Below are positions 46,727 through 59,500 of a stretch of 64,000 nucleotides of DNA, piece by piece. Under the pieces are notes generated by a model that saw nothing but the letters and a program-made list of their open reading frames with translations, was not told the origin of the DNA and ran no database searches. Made by a program: the position numbers and the translations under genes. Position 1 is the first letter of the stretch; the number at the start of each line of letters is the position of its first letter. The DNA lies in the NCBI GenBank assembly GCA_000708835.1, contig DF237434.1, positions 1 through 64,000 on the forward strand. The letters are read 5' to 3'. This DNA comes from Klebsormidium nitens. Its lineage: Eukaryota; Streptophyta; Klebsormidiophyceae; Klebsormidiales; Klebsormidiaceae.

Positions 46727-49700
46727 GGGGGGTGCGCATGTTGGAAGGTGAGCTGATTGGGTTTCTTTGTAAATATTTAGGTGGGTTTCTGAAGGCTTGC
46801 GACCAGGCGTTTTGGACCCCCGAAAAACTTCCCTGAAATCGCGTCTTTTGAAGAGAGTTGAATGCGTTTCTGTGGGTCTGCGAAAAGCTTCGGGCCCCCG
46901 AGGGGAATAGGGGAGTCTGCCTCAGGGGAAAATGAAGTGACCGTGTCTTTCAAAGATATGAATGTGCGTTCTGTAAATTGCGGTCTGGCTTTCCGAGGAG
47001 AGTTGACGAGGTCGACTGCCGGATGGGAGGCGTCTTAAGAGGCGCTTGCTCAGAAAGTCACGCAGATGATTCGAGTCTGGCTTTATCAAGTTCTGAAAGT
47101 GAGTAAACTGATCTACTTGTGTTGGATGATAATTTAGCGCTTTCGGTGGCAGGCTGTTTTATCGTCTCTAAAAGCGTCTCGATGTTTTTGAGTGTGTGCC
47201 GGAGTCTCGCGAACGTTTGAACGGAGAGAACAAGGTCTTCTTTGCGAATCTGGGCAGTACTTTGTCTTTGACTTTGACGAATCCAAACCTGTCCTGCAAA
47301 ATGTGTTGGGCAAACCAACACGTAAAGGTAACAAGTTTCACCCGTAGGACGCTGTTTCCACTTTCGTCCTCAAAGACGCCCAAGAAACTGAGCAAAAGAA
47401 TCATCGTGTCTCGCGCGAAAGCAAATTGCTCTTTGCTTTGTTATTCTGCATGATCCGACAATCCTCCGAAAACTTATGAGGCTCTGTTGTCCGTTTCGAT
47501 ATGAACGGCCAGGGCTGCCCTCCTCTTTCAAACTTATATCTGTCGACCTTTGGACCCAGATAGTCGAAGGGGAATTGGCGTTTGAGAAAGGATTTGAGAG
47601 GCCGCCTGGTATATCCCTGTAGGCCAATCCGGAGCATGTCCATGTAAGTGCGGGGGTTCTGTAGGCACGGTCTCTGAATCTATCCTACCTTTTCCGACGC
47701 AGGCCGGCGCTTAATGACCACTGTGTCTGCAGTTCACAACAAGCAGCAACTTACCCGCACTTTGTGGTCTGGAGTAGGCCGTGAACTATGGAATAAAGTC
47801 GTCAGGGTTCGTTCTATGTGGTTTAGGCTTACGTACCATCTGGCAGCAGATTCTCTTACATACTCACAAGTAGAACTTCTGGTGTTGAGGATTCAGGGAC
47901 CGCTGACTGCTGTGCTAGTCTTGAACAAAAACTTGGACAAACATGTAAGCGCTTGAGTACGAAGTCGCTTGTAGATATAAAGGAATGCGGTTTGCAGTGT
48001 TGCCAGACCGTTCGATAGATGCGCTGTTGTATCGTCCCAAGCACGACCGTGTTCTAAATCAATGTCTCGCTGACCCATTTAAATGTTTTCACATCTTTCT
48101 GTCGATTCATACCAAACAAGTGATCCTGACGGACAGGCCAAAATTACATCGACCGGAAGTTCAACTGCGCTCAAGTGGGTCTGATCGACTTGTGCCGCAT
48201 CTCTGACTTTCTACATGGGCTCCAAACGCATGGCCGGATGCAATATCGATCAGGCCAGGATATGTCCATCTAGCTGGTTATGCGTCCGAATCCAGGCTCG
48301 TTCGATCGCATGTGTTTGCAAAACAAACGCTGTGTTGCTCACGAGTGCAACAGGCCGAAGCTCTTCCTATACTTCCAAAGGTGCCCATGTTCATTTGACC
48401 GTAGCTGGATATATATTGGCAGCGCCATGTTTACTAGCTAACCTTCCGACATTATCAGCACAGGTGAACAAATTATCGCGCGCGCGCGCGCGGACGTACA
48501 TAAAGCCAATTGCGCTGATCGATATCCTCTACGTACTCTTCGTTCGTGCAAACGACTCCCGTCACGAATCACTCCAATGGCGTGGCACGGTCTCGTTAAG
48601 ATAGGTTTCTTTGGGCTAAAGCAGACTGATGGGTAAACATCCAACTACATTATTGCAGATTTCGAGGCATGCTCCGATATATGCCGGACCGGTAGATGGC
48701 ATACCACATAATGATCGCAGAGTTACAAAGTCCAGGTACACATGGCGCGGCCACGGCAGTTGTCACGGCTTTGCATTCAAGACATACGCTGCTGCCCACT
48801 TCATCGAGCACCGTCATGCTCGGTAATCTTGGTGACCGTGAATCTCCATGCAGACCAGTGAGTTCACTTTGAAAGATCGGTCCGATGCAACAAGCATCGG
48901 ATGGTCTGGTCGAGTATGCACGTTGCTTCTCCATACCAACTTACACGTCTAAAATGCGTGATCAACATGCGACGGTGCCATTCTCGTGACTGCTCCTGGC
49001 CCCAAAGGACCGCCAATTTGCTTTCCCGTATTTCCAAGCAACGTGTACCATGCCCAGTGAATGTCACGAAGCAGCCGATAAGACTGGCATCAATGCTGAC
49101 TGCACATGTCCGGATGCAACTCCCCTTGTAGCGGACAGTAGGACAGCACTTTGCCTATATGCATCAGCGATGACCAAGGTCGTCTGACATATGGGCAAGC
49201 CCGTCGGCTCTTCCTGCTGCACGAAAAAGAAGCACAAGCACCTGTCATTGAAAAGTTGAGGCGGGTGCTCATTGTGGCCCTTGAAGATGTGGAGGGGTCA
49301 TATAATCAGAATTTATCAGGTCATCCTTGCTCCCTGCATGCTCTATTTGCCTTACTACTTCGCGAGTATCCGAACCGCCACCCAAAGCGTGAATCCAGGC
49401 TGATGAGTCAGACTGCCTGCCCGTAACCCCAGGGAAGTCCCTTGAGAGACAATTCGAAAGAGCAGACAGGTGATCCGCGTAGACAAAGACAGGAAGCAAG
49501 TCTCAACCGGGAAGCGACAGAGGACTGGGAAGCACACAGTGGGGCAGTCTAGATTTGCTTACCGGCACGAAGCGTTCTCTCACTTGGGGAACAGTATCAC
49601 GGAAGCGGCGAATCGCCCTTCCACCGGAAATGCATGCTAGCTGGCACGATTCTCGACAGGCTTACAGTCCCGCCCTCTGCAAAGAAACAAGTATGGGCCG

Positions 49701-50261
49701 CTGTTTAGAACCGATGCAGTCGTGAGTCGTCGGGCGCTGACAAAAGACGCCGCACATCAACGGAATGAGAATGAGAATGCTCGTGGGCACCGAGATGCGG
49801 AAATATCAAACGAACGGGATCGACGGCTTGCCGTCAGATGGCGCGCGTCTCGTTTCATGCCGCAGAACAGCCAGTTGTGCGTCAAAAGACAAGGCTCGAG
49901 AAGCGACAAGATGTTTCTGAATCGACAAGATGCAGCAAGAGTAGGGCCAAAGTAAAGAGCCTCCGAGAAGCGTTTGCCATCCTAAGCTGCAATTGAGCTG
50001 CCTTCTGTTTTGAGTTGATCGCTCACGCAATCTGTGACTCAAGTACCAGAACACGAAACGGGAAAGGTCCACTGGCTTGTTACGTTCACTTCGACTTCGT
50101 TTGCATGCTACACCGTCAGTGTGCAGATAAAATACTGAGGACCGCCAAGCAAGTCATCAGCGTGCCTGATACTGCGCGAGACTAGGTTCGACTCGATACT
50201 CGCCACCCTTCAATCAAGACACCGCGAAACTTTGTCCTGACCGTGACTCAACCTCCGCGGG
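46727..50261. other. 3.5-kb interval without recognisable genes
   Basis: The first 300 bp downstream of the VOC stop contain about three degenerate repeats of roughly 90-100 bp sharing GAATGCGTTTCTG and CCCCCGA blocks. The rest has only short frames without domains. A (CG)8 dinucleotide run lies at 48477-48492. I find no transposase, tRNA or CRISPR-like structure. Confidence 0.5.
48477..48492. repeat. (CG)8 dinucleotide microsatellite
   Basis: A perfect CG run of eight units is embedded in otherwise average-GC intergenic DNA. Such runs can adopt Z-DNA and are prone to slippage. No gene is adjacent. Confidence 0.9.
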
Positions 50262-52601
50262 TCACGACGACTTGCTTACCACGACTTTTCCGTACGTCCC
50301 AAACATGTAGCCGACAGCCGCAAACTGCAGCAGCAGCGTTGCAAGGCCGATGTTGTACCCGCTGGAGAGCCCGCCCCAGACGACGGTCCACACGCCCGCC
50401 ACTGCCAAAGTGAGCAGCCCGCTGGTCGCCTGCTCCTCCCGCTGCCGAAATAACCTGGAAAAAACAGAGTTATCCCTACCGTTAATCAAGCTGAGCAAAC
50501 AGTTAACCAAGCTGACTGCGAATTCAGGTACACTTAATTAAGTTTGATACCTTTTGGGAGCTAAGAGCAATAAAACGCTCCCGTGGGGCGGGTGAGTTTG
50601 GTATGATGGTTAGGATGGGTTTGGGCGCGGAGCGAGTCGTGTTTACAGGTTAGGTATTTTTGTTAAGCGACTTGACCGGGTACTTTCGTTTATGCATTGG
50701 ATTTTGTCGGCATTAGCCATATCGGGTGACCGGGCAGTCTGGCTTTTGGCTAGTTATGTACACTCAAAAATGGTAGGAGGACGATTGAGATACCCAATCC
50801 ACCGACTTTAACCCAAACTCGTGTAGAGCAGGGAAGGGAGACGGTGTATCGTGAGTGTCTTGGCCAGACTCTCTTCGCTCTTCAAGATGCTCCATAAGAA
50901 TGAAGAGACGCGCTTCTTGAGGCGGACTGAGGCATTTGGGGATCGAAGGGAGTCACATCAATAGGGGGACGAACCATGCGGGATCAGACAAAGGGAATCA
51001 GCAGAATCGACTGTAGTAGGCCCGTGGGAACCGAGACAGCGTACACGTATCGTTTGACGACTCGGTTGAAGGCTCGCAGAAAGAAGGTTGGGGCGTACCT
51101 AGCTCCGGCTTCTTTGACGGAAGGGATCTGCGGAACGATACTACACATGCTCAGTGTTTGAATCAGACATGCATGGGCAGCGAACAGAAGGAAAACTGAG
51201 ACAATATCATCTCAACTCGTTGCTGGAGGGAAGCGTCCGAACATTTTGCTTGTACATCCTGCGGCATCAGAGTCAGACGACTAAAAATTCTGCGGGAAGC
51301 GAAACTTTAGAAGGACCATTCAGATGGAGTCCCTGTAAGCGTCCAACAAGTCAAGGGCTCCAGATGGAGGATTTTGGGTTGGAATCGAGGCAAGAGCGAT
51401 GAAGGATGCATCTGTCCAAAGAGCGGCTCACCTCTCTTGTGAACTTCGTGATGAGGAAGACTGCCAGCATGATCACCAGCGACACTTCCCACGTGCTCTG
51501 CTCGTCAGCCAAATACCTGCACGAGATACAACGTGTTTGACTCATTCTGGATTCTCATGGTAGGATCGGCGCCTGCTTGATGTACCAAGCTGTGAATGTC
51601 TGGCAGCCTGGGGTTCTTGGGAAAGTGTTCACTGGCTGCCTTTGTCTCAAGAACTACAACCAGCAATCATACCTGAATGCCAGCGTTCAAGTTCGGTGAA
51701 AAGAAACCGTCAGGAGGCGCTATCAGTACAGCCCCAACAAGTCAAGCATAGCGATGTAGTGCAATCTTTGAAAATCTCGACGAAGGGAAGGAATGAGGAG
51801 ACGCACCCGCCTACTACAGCAACCTCCAGATCTGTGAAGAATAAAGTTTGAGAGTTTGCCACCAAAGAACTCACGCTGCGACCGTGTGCGCCAGGCTCGC
51901 AATGATGAATGCCTTCCACAGGAGGAAGAAGAGATTGAAGCCCCTGCCCGGTTGCTTCTGCTTCCGCCTGCGGCGGTTGAGCACACCGGTGGGGCTTCTC
52001 TCAAACTGCCCTCGCTCGTTCTTGAGAGAGTCTGCTGTGTCTACGGAAGGGGAGGATTGTGGCTGTGGTCTTGGCGCGCCTTCGTAGATGTCTATCCTCT
52101 CACCTTTACCTGCTTTAATTGGCAATAGTCCCCGTTGAAGCTGCAGAACAATGGGAGATGCTGTGGTAAGCGTCCAAATCAAAGCATTCAAACTCTTCGA
52201 ACTAAGGACAGAATACAGTAGGAATAAGTCTTCCAGCGCCAGAAACTTATCATTCTTGCAGGCTAGGAGCTCTATCCGTGAAGCTGATCGAGGCTCTCGG
52301 CCCGAACAACCTTTCTGGTTGAAAGCGAGGTTGCAAAGGGTTCTGCCAAGAGCAGAATCTGGGTGACAGCACTACGTCCGAATGCAGGAAGTTCGATGCT
52401 CACCTGTCGATTCCTCAAACCTCTCCTTCTTAGTGGCGGCGGCGGGGCATGCCGCCAGTTACAGTCTTTCAAGCTGTTAAAGGAGGGCCAACGCGATCGT
52501 GCAGCAGCGGGCGCATGGCGTTGTTGCTTGCGAATACAGACTGGTGGCGCCTTGAACAATCTAGACCGCGCTGCGCCCATGCTAAGATGCTGCAGAGTCA
52601 A
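50262..52601 (-). CDS. Orphan, probably plastid-targeted, four-helix membrane protein
   Basis: I do not recognise the family. Minus-strand exons 52404-52601, 51875-52140, 51432-51516 and 50262-50441 join in phase to 242 aa. The first 70 residues are rich in Arg, Ala, Ser and Gln and lack acidic residues, typical of an organelle transit peptide. A hydrophilic stretch with a KGERIDIYEG motif and a basic RRRRKQKQPGRG patch follows. About four hydrophobic segments come next: FFLLWKAFIIASLAHTVAA, VSLVIMLAVFLITKF, SGLLTLAVAGVWTVVWGGLS and NIGLATLLLQFAAVGYMFGT. The protein ends KVVVSKSS. This layout suggests a small integral protein of the plastid envelope or thylakoid; mitochondrial targeting is not excluded. 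The exon-4 start uses the CAG before CGGGAGGAG, because the other nearby CAG breaks the frame. The gene is head to head with CPL4. Confidence 0.75.
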
Positions 52602-53546
52602 ACAGAGGGATCTTAGACCCGGTCGCCAGAACCTTTTGGTTTCAACTCAAATTTGCTCCAAAGCTTCACAGTGAGTAAACGAGCAGCCATTAAAAATTTT
52701 CTGAGGGTGGTGCAAAAGGACTCGTTCGGTATAGCACAGAACACTTCTTAGGGTGGTGCAAAGGAATCACTTCAGTATAGTGGTTTAAAGCACCTTTGAT
52801 GGCCCTGTAGAGCATTGTGTTCAATGACACGAGCGAAAAAGTTAAGCAAACAACCTTAGCAATCGCATGACATCAGTGGGTTGTGACGAGGCGATGGTAA
52901 GTTATATGTAACCCTCTCTTATGGTGACAGCATTGTTCGTCCAGACATGCCATGCTAAGCTGGCAGACCGCAGTGGCCCTGAACGCCGCACTCCCGACTC
53001 CATTAAGGGCTTCCTTCTGGATTTCATCAGCTGAAAGCGATGTGAAAGAGGCCGGCCATCTCACTTGTAAACAAGGACATGCTGCTTGGGCATCCACAAG
53101 CGCCCCTGCTGCACATGGCCTATCCATCGTCCCGGAGCCGCCCTGTGACGTCGCGCAGCTTGTAGGCTGGGGACTCTTGGTGCGAAGACGTCAGAGTAAA
53201 GTCAAGGAAAGCAAAGCCGCTGCAAGATTCAAAGAAAACGCAATATGATAACAAAGCCACAGCCTCAGGCCCAAACTTAGAGCGTCTGCAGACTGCAGCC
53301 AATGATCATCAAACTCAGTTTCAAGCTCAAGTCAAAGTGGCGAAACAACATGTCAGCTCAGACTCAGACTGCACACTCTTGCTTCTGGTCCAGGAGACCT
53401 TTCGAAAGTCAGACTTGAGGACATGCCACCATGCATCAATGGCGCCTTCCAATGTGAAGGGTTCAGAGCTCATAAAGCCACATTCTTTGCACCAGCCTCG
53501 CAAAGGCAGTGTTCTGCATTGGAAGGTTTCAGCACATTTTTGGAGA
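52602..53546. other. Head-to-head region, membrane protein and CPL4 genes
   Basis: A 945-bp interval lies between divergent start codons and probably holds both promoters and 5' UTRs. No other feature can be supported. Confidence 0.45.
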
Positions 53547-56500
53547 ATGGCGGATAGTGATTCGGCGCAGCCAACGAGCAGCTCAGAGAACGACTCAGAG
53601 TTTGCAGCATTGCTTGAGGCGGAGCTTGACAAGGACGATTGGGGGTCAGAAGATCAAAATGCGGCTGGCGTGGACAGTCACAGCCATGAAAGAGTTGACA
53701 TAGAGTAAGTGATCAGCCAATGTGAACAAACTGAGAGGCAGCACCGAATGCCGTCTCAGAATGGTCCTGCTCAGCTGTCACTCCTTAGGGACCCGGATGA
53801 ACAAGGACATAAGTTGCAATTGCGACAGCGTATCTTGTTGACAGGCGCTTCTTTTTGAGCAGATTGCATGATAGGTTGGTGGTGCATGATTGATCATCTG
53901 AAAGAAGAGTTGGACACTTCTTATGCCCTGACTTTCCTCGTTACAGGGATGTTGACAACCAGATAGGGGCGCAAGTGGCGGAGGCACCGTTGATAGGACA
54001 TGCTGCTAGCCAAGCCGTTGACGAACCAGGTGGGGCAGAAGGGAAGGGCAAGGAGGCCGGAATCTGTCCTCCCCACCCCGGATACATGTGGAACATCTGC
54101 ATTCGCTGTGGGAAGGCAAAGGAGGAAGATGATGATGAGAAAGGAGTGGCCCTACGGTATCTTCATCAAGTGAGACCTTCTCACCAAAACTTTGTAAACA
54201 TCCACATCTATGTGAAGATCGAAGAAAGGACGTTTGGTTAGCTAGTCCCCACAGGTTGCACTTTGGTTCTTAAGGCTGCAAATTTTGCTTCTGTATTTGA
54301 TTTTGAGCTTCTATTTTTCCTTTTCACCCTCGTTGCTCTTGCCTTTCAAGTTAATCAGTTTGGCAAGCACAATAGAGCTTCACCAACACAACCACCCAGG
54401 TTAGGCTCTCAGTAAGCTCCGGATGCAGGGGTTGGAGGTGAGCGCGGTCGAAGCGGACCGTCTCCGAAAGGACGACCTCCAGAAGCTGCTGGCGCAGAAG
54501 AAGCTGTACCTGGTAGTGGACCTCGACCATACGTTGCTCAACTCAACAAGGATGGCCGAGGTGAGGCGTCTGCCCGCACAGACGGACTGCGTCATTGCCC
54601 CAGCTCTTTACACCACTGACGAGGCTTCTTTGAACCGCAGTATGTTGTTGAGAAGGCTTGCCTGAACTTCAACTGGCGCATACAGCTTTACTGGGCCACA
54701 AAGGTACTTCTGACTGTGTACCGTGCCTGAGACTGGAATTTGGATTCTGCCTGCTCTGCTCATGCCAGCAGTCGTCATAGTTGATGGGAAAGCAGATTTG
54801 CCAACCATGCCACTATGCCAGCCTCGTCTCCAAATGAACTTTCTAGTGCCACATGAACATGCCACCCAAGCTACCACGTTAGACACATCAGCCCTTTCAC
54901 AATTTCCACTCCCGTCCTCATTCCTTCTTTCTAATCATAACCTTCCTCCAGGTCCCAGACAGCGACGCCGCCTACCTCCGCTCCGCCTACAGCCCCACCA
55001 CAGTCTTCCCCCCCGCCGCCGCCCCCAGCGCCAATGAAGACGACCTGCTGTATCAGCTGCCGCCTCTGTCGATGTGGACCAAGCTACGGCCGTTTGTGCG
55101 CGAGTTCCTGGAGGAAGCGGCGGGGCTGTTTGAAATGTACGTGTACACCATGGGGGAAAAGCTGTACGCGCAGGTGACCCAGGCCGCCTGCCTCTCACTG
55201 TCGCCTTTTTACGAAACGTGCTGAATTCTCACCTGATATCGTTAAGACATGCCGAAACTTATGAAGGAAAAGAACATTTGAGCACGGCGAAAGACTTGGA
55301 TCGTGCGTTGTCAGAGAGTGCAGAGGAGTCGCGGAAGAGAGAGCACCGTTTGTCAAACGGCTCTGGAAGGTTTGTCCAAAACTCCAGATCTTGGCCAGTG
55401 GCTCTTTGGATACTCGACAGAAGAAGTAACTTTAAAGGCATACCTCGCTCCTGTTCCCGTCTAGCTTTCCTAAGCGTTTGGCAGCGGCGTTGACAATCTC
55501 CTTTCCACCAGCTCAGCTGGGCTTAATGGCACAATTTAAGCTTGTGATTGTCGAGACGAAATCCCAGCGTTCACGGTCGAAGGTACACGGTCTGTTGAAC
55601 GGTTGCTTCCAGGCGTTGATACCAGCCTCAGTGCAATTCACCCGCTGAAACCATTCTTTCGTCAGTCTACCAGCAGGCCCTTACAAGTCACTAATCTGGT
55701 TCTAATTCTCGCTTATGGCTGAACGAGAAACTCATTGCAATGTATGTGCAGGCCATGTGAGGCCTTCGTATGTAAGGCAACAAGCGTGTCTCACTCACTG
55801 GTATACATCCCATCCATCACCTATTGCTGAACAAGCTTTACATCGTCGTATGCGTAGGCGATGGCCCGGTTGCTGGACCCCTCTGGGCGGCTCTTTGGGG
55901 AGCGCGTGATCAGCCAGCAGGACAGCACCAGCCGCAAGACCAAGGACCTGGACGTCGTGCTCGGGGCGGACTCCGCCNNNNNNNNNNNNNNNNNNNNNNN
56001 NNNNNNNNNNNNNNNNNNNNNNNNNNNNNNNNNNNNNNNNNNNNNNNNNNNNNNNNNNNNNNNNNNNNNNNNNNNNNNNNNNNNNNNNNNNNNNNNNNNN
56101 NNNNNNNNNNNNNNNNNNNNNNNNNNNNNNNNNNNNNNNNNNNNNNNNNNNNNNNNNNNNNNNNNNNNNNNNNNNNNNNNNNNNNNNNNNNNNNNNNNNN
56201 NNNNNNNNNNNNNNNNNNNNNNNNNNNNNNNNNNNNNNNNNNNNNNNNNNNNNNNNNNNNNNNNNNNNNNNNNNNNNNNNNNNNNNNNNNNNNNNNNNNN
56301 NNNNNNNNNNNNNNNNNNNNNNNNNNNNNNNNNNNNNNNNNNNNNNNNNNNNNNNNNNNNNNNNNNNNNNNNNNNNNNNNNNNNNNNNNNNNNNNNNNNN
56401 NNNNNNNNNNNNNNNNNNNNNNNNNNNNNNNNNNNNNNNNNNNNNNNNNNNNNNNNNNNNNNNNNNNNNNNNNNNNNNNNNNNNNNNNNNNNNNNNNNNN

Positions 56501-59500
56501 NNNNNNNNNNNNNNNNNNNNNNNNNNNNNNNNNNNNNNNNNNNNNNNNNNNNNNNNNNNNNNNNNNNNNNNNNNNNNNNNNNNNNNNNNNNNNNNNNNNN
56601 NNNNNNNNNNNNNNNNNNNNNNNNNNNNNNNNNNNNNNNNNNNNNNNNNNNNNNNNNNNNNNNNNNNNNNNNNNNNNNNNNNNNNNNNNNNNNNNNNNNN
56701 NNNNNNNNNNNNNNNNNNNNNNNNNNNNNNNNNNNNNNNNNNNNNNNNNNNNNNNNNNNNNNNNNNNNNNNNNNNNNNNNNNNNNNNNNNNNNNNNNNNN
56801 NNNNNNNNNNNNNNNNNNNNNNNNNNNNNNNNNNCTTGGGTCGAACTTCGCCGTGCTCATCTTCGATGACACCGAGGCGGTGAGTTGGCTGACCCTTTGA
56901 GTTTGGCGTTCCGAAACGCTTCGAGCTGCCAACGGTCGTTTCAAGACAAGTGTCGTACTCTGGTCGTAAATAGCAATCTTTACCGTTCATCCTGATCGTC
57001 GTTCTCGGGGCCGATATTCCGCCGTACTCATCATCGATGCCACAGAGGGGTGAGTTGGCTGACAGTCTGTTTTGATTGCAAGTCGTCTTGAGCTCTACTA
57101 CCCGTCCTTTCATCTGTGACGAGGTTTCTCGTTTTAGTCGAGCGGGGGTGGACAATCGTCTCCCTTGATCCTGACGTCAACCCAGCGGACCTGGGCCGTG
57201 CCGGAAATCAAGCGTGTGTGTTTGCAGACGGCATCGCTTCTCTTCCGTCGCCTTCGCAACGTAGGTATTGCTTCTTGTGTTAGACAGCTTTCTTCTCGGA
57301 TTAAGAATCTGCATCCGTCTGTCCGCGAGTTGATTGGGGCAGGTAGCTAGATCGAGCGATAGGAATGGAAAGCGCGTCCAATTGCAACCGAATGTGGGCT
57401 GCAACCCCTGAGAAGAAAACGATCTCGCCGTTCATGCTTTCTGTCTTTCACCGGGGATACCCCCTGGGCCACCTTTCAGAAACACGAGGCACGTCATATC
57501 GACGGTTCTAACTCTTTCGCTTCTGACGCTCCGAGCCCTCCAGAAGCCCCTGTAAACATCAGGGCTTTCGCTCTGTCCTGTAGTTTTGAAGAGAAGGAAC
57601 GGGCCAACCAGGTAACGTCACGTGGCGGTGTAAAACCCGGAAGCTCCGTACCCGTCAGTCTGCTGTCGTCTAATAACAGATGGGAGATTCCCGTATTCTC
57701 CCCTCCACCAATGTGGTCCAGTGGCGTCCCATCTGCTAACGTCACGTGGCAATCCGAAAGGCTCCGCATTTTACGCCCCCCAGGAGCCCCGCCGGTCTGC
57801 TGGTGTTTGAACTGTACTAGTTGTTTCGGTTGAGCTGAAAACCTCGTTTGCTGGTGCCACGTGGCAATCCAAACAGCTCCGCATTTCTGTGCTCCCAGGG
57901 ATGGCCTAAGGACCGGGCGAAAGTGCTGGTTATCGAGCGGTACTACTTCTTCCATCTCCCGAACAAGATGGAAGAAGTGGTGTGCTTCAAAAGCCGTTCG
58001 ATTTGCTGGTGCCACGCGTGGCAACCCAAACAGCTCCGCGATTTGTGCTCCCAGGTGTGGCCAAAGAACCGGGCGAACCTGCTGGTCATCGAGCGGTACC
58101 ACTTCTTCCGGTCGAGCCGGCGCCAGTTCGGCCTGCCCGGGGAGTCGCTCGTCGAGGCCAAGAAGGACGAGTGCAGCGAGGAGGGGGCGCTGCGGGGCAT
58201 CCTGGACACCCTCAAAACGGTACACGCCGACTTCTTTGCGCCGCGAACGGCGCCGGCGGACGTCCGACAGGTGAGGTGCCGTTGGAATCTTGTGTTTAGC
58301 GGGAGCAATTACAGAATACTGATTCTGCTTCCTTGTCCGTTTTGCGGGATTGAGTGCGACACACAATGCTGTCCATTTTGGAGCCGCATCTCTTAGCGGT
58401 AAGAGAGCCGCTAAGAGCTGCGGCTCCAAATGCAACGAGGATTCTAGGCGCTTCGTGCTGGATCTATTTTGCTGGGCTGCGCATGTGGACATGAAAGAAG
58501 GTCAAGTTGTGGTCCGCCCAGCACTGTACTCGTGTGACTTGTCTGGTGCAAACATCAGGACTTTAAAGGTAACAATCGGACACAACTCTAGTAATGTAGA
58601 CCTGTAGCACGTCGTTTCCGGATGCCTCGTTTCCTCCGACCAGCCCTCATCCGGGTGCTTTGTAAGCTGACCGTTGATCTGACCGTCGAAGTTTTGAGGA
58701 AACGCTGTCACCACACTCTAATAATGGGGTGAATTGTCTGATTTTTTCGGAAACAACTGGCGATGATGCAATCCAGGATATCAAGCGCATGTGCGAAGCT
58801 TCATTCTTGGTCAATGTACTCCAGATGCTGGAATTGCAATAAAGCCAAAACTCTATAACCTGTCTAGGCTGACCTCGATAAGGGCGTCATGTAACGCATG
58901 TTCCTTCTTCTTGTGTCCTTGAAAACTTGTTCCGACTGACTATCGATGCTGTTGCATGCGTCACCGCGAAGAATGACATCGTTAGAAATGGCCAGCAGGC
59001 CTAGCCGTCGACGATTGATAGTGAAAGGCAGAAAGGCGTCTTGTTTTATCTGAGCTGAGCTTTTTGATCCTCCTGGTCGCAAGCTCGTGGTGGTTATAAT
59101 GCCTGCAAAGCTTCGTGGCGCCAAAGCCTTTGGCAAACCTCGATTCGCTTGGTTTTAGGCTGACACCGCCGTTTGTTTTAGAAGCTCTGGGACGTGCACG
59201 GCCCACTTAGCTTGATTGAGCCGCGTCCACAGATTATATCCTGATACGTTGCATGTTGCTTGTTGCTCTCCCTCGACTCAGTATAAAACGGGGTCCTGAG
59301 GCACAGGCCTGAATCGGTGAAGTTGTTGCCGTGAAAGTCCTATCTTGTGCTGGCAAGGATCGGTGGGCTGCAAGATGCTGCGAATGATTGAGAGGACCGT
59401 CACACTTGTCAAACCGACATGCCCAGTCAGGTGCCGATTTGAAGTTTCCCTATTTGAGCGTGTTCATTTGTGAGGTCAATTTGAGCGGGGATTGCTGTTG

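Noticed and set aside
55821-57155. Open frames of 340-444 codons around 56 kb on both strands
   Set aside because: They are open only because they run through the run of N; just the CPL4 frame on the left edge and the DDTEA exon end are real.
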